A stretch of DNA of 64,000 nt. Origin: Nitrospira sp. (lineage in GTDB: Bacteria > Nitrospirota > Nitrospiria > Nitrospirales > Nitrospiraceae). The notes below the pieces were generated by a model. That model saw only the letters and a program-made list of their open reading frames with translations, was not told where the DNA came from and did no database searches. A program made the translations under genes and the position numbers. This document shows positions 63,102-64,000 of this stretch, one piece after another (the stretch's first letter is position 1; the number at the start of each line of letters is the position of its first letter). The DNA lies in assembly GCA_024330965.1 (NCBI GenBank), contig JANDJL010000006.1, positions 62,001 through 126,000 on the forward strand, in the 5' to 3' direction.

Positions 63102-63782
63102 ATGAACGCCTTGACCACATTGAACGACGCCATTATCGAGTGCTCGGACTGTCCGAGATTGACGGTCTATCGGCGGAGCGTCGCCGAAACCAAGCGGCGG
63201 CAATTCATAAATTGGACCTATTGGGGACGGCCCGTACCAGGGTTTGGAGACGAAGGAGCGCGTCTCTACGTGTTAGGGCTGGCCCCGGCCGCCCATGGAG
63301 GGAATAGAACCGGGCGGATCTTCACCGGTGATCGAAGCGGGGACTGGCTCTACGAAGCCTTGCATCGTTATGGGTTCGCCAACCAGGCATCTTCGATCCA
63401 TCGAGACGACGGCCTCGTGCTGTCGGATTGTTATGTCGGCGCGACGGTGCGGTGCGCGCCGCCGGGCAATAAACCGGCGCCCGATGAAATCGAGCGGTGT
63501 CGCCGGTTCTTGCAAAAGGAAATTCGGCTTCTTTGGAACGTCCGTGTTGTCGTGACGTTGGGGACACTCGCGTTCAATCAGTATCTGAAAACCTGCAAAC
63601 TGGAAGGATTGGAAATTCCCTCGCCCCTCCCGCGATTTAGGCACGGAGCGAGCTATCGATTACCTTGGGGTGTGCGGCTGCTGTGCTCCTATCATCCGAG
63701 CCAGCAAAACACGTTTACGGGAAAGCTCACCCGTCCGATGTTTCACGCCGTCTTTCGGACGGCGCGAAACGTCATCGGATGA
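63102..63782 (+). CDS. Uracil-DNA glycosylase, family 5 (UDGb)
   Basis: 226 residues from ATG 63102 (MNALTTLNDAIIECSDC...); ATG 63081 is an alternative. The 4Fe-4S site begins with CSDC (residues 14-17), then LGLAPAAHGGNRTGRIFTGD is motif A of family 5, with the third and fourth cysteines in VGATVRCAPPGNKP and ERCRRFLQ. Motif B is SYHPSQQNTFTGKLT. Family 5 enzymes remove uracil, hypoxanthine and other deaminated bases from DNA. Confidence 0.9.
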   Translation: MNALTTLNDAIIECSDCPRLTVYRRSVAETKRRQFINWTYWGRPVPGFGDEGARLYVLGLAPAAHGGNRTGRIFTGDRSGDWLYEALHRYGFANQASSIHRDDGLVLSDCYVGATVRCAPPGNKPAPDEIERCRRFLQKEIRLLWNVRVVVTLGTLAFNQYLKTCKLEGLEIPSPLPRFRHGASYRLPWGVRLLCSYHPSQQNTFTGKLTRPMFHAVFRTARNVIG

Positions 63783-63831
63783 GACCCATAGGAGAGGGGA
63801 CCTTCGAGGCCGTGAGGTGAACGTTCGGTCG

Positions 63832-64000
63832 CTATTGCTGCCCTTTGGCTTTCCAATCGTCGAGGAACTTCTTCAAGCCGACGTCGGTCAGCGGGTGTTT
63901 GAACAGAGATTGAAAGACGCTGTAGGGCATGGTGCAGATGTGACCTCCGGCCAAGGCCGATTCGACGACGTGCTGCGGATGGCGGACGCTTGCGACCAAC
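63832..64000 (-). CDS. C-terminal end of a transaldolase/fructose-6-phosphate aldolase, partial
   Basis: The minus-strand frame enters from the right edge and stops at 63832-63834. The last residues read [40 protein letters not shown] and [14 protein letters not shown]. This is the C-terminus of the FSA/TalB-type aldolase subfamily. The catalytic Lys lies outside the window. Confidence 0.85.
   Translation of the reverse strand, partial: LVASVRHPQHVVESALAGGHICTMPYSVFQSLFKHPLTDVGLKKFLDDWKAKGQQ

Overview
The window looks like ordinary chromosome from a Gram-negative bacterium with about 60 % GC. My best guess is Nitrospira or a close relative in Nitrospirota. This rests on the mix of genes: an outer-membrane and lipid A-type glycosyltransferase cassette, DapL lysine synthesis, LarB/LarC, and above all a guanidine-responsive operon with a nickel guanidinase of the type reported from Nitrospira and cyanobacteria. 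No 16S rRNA or nitrification gene is present, so the assignment is inference. I saw no rRNA, tRNA, insertion sequence, prophage or CRISPR array.

Most striking region, 7.1-10.2 kb: a canonical promoter (7129-7157), a guanidine-I (ykkC) riboswitch (about 7175-7292), a hairpin just after it, an APC-type permease (7349-8893) and a guanidinase, gdmH (8987-10135). Together they read as a complete import-and-hydrolyse unit for free guanidine, giving urea and ammonia. At 37.8-41.0 kb a second guanidino-nitrogen route appears: an arginine dihydrolase-like protein translationally coupled to a TIGR00300 (LOR/SDH) protein. These are the two halves of the cyanobacterial AgrE/ArgZ enzyme, here encoded separately.

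Layout. 0-5.3 kb: end of a TolB-like protein, a PAP2 phosphatase, and a GT2 / lipid A biosynthesis N-terminal domain / GT39 cassette. 5.5-7.0 kb: a methyltransferase carrying an in-frame heptanucleotide repeat. 10.3-14.6 kb: an AsmA remnant, a large hybrid histidine kinase and a HEAT-repeat protein. 14.8-20 kb: the F1 part of ATP synthase (delta, alpha, gamma, beta, epsilon) without the Fo genes. 20-26 kb: rluD, small proteins, and a zinc/manganese-type ABC importer. 26-31 kb: anmK, a DUF2726 protein, a TPR protein, a REC-GGDEF protein and rsmA. 31-37.2 kb: minus-strand operons with pdxA, a cation exchanger, larC, larB and gpsA. 41-46.8 kb: a MarR regulator, a metallo-beta-lactamase hydrolase and an ABC-2 exporter operon. 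46.9-53.9 kb: secreted proteins, a methyltransferase behind a clear promoter with a tandem repeat, a macrodomain protein and a glutamine amidotransferase. 54-57.6 kb: dapL, folK, panC, PilZ and MazG-like genes. 57.9-64 kb: a PEP-synthase/rifampicin-phosphotransferase-like protein, glycerate kinase, a lytic transglycosylase, a family 5 uracil-DNA glycosylase and the end of a transaldolase-type gene.

How it fits together: guanidinase needs nickel, and the same window has LarB and LarC, which make the nickel-pincer cofactor, plus a metal ABC importer. A functional link between these is speculative. The rest is mostly core metabolism, envelope and signalling genes in short, tightly packed operons.
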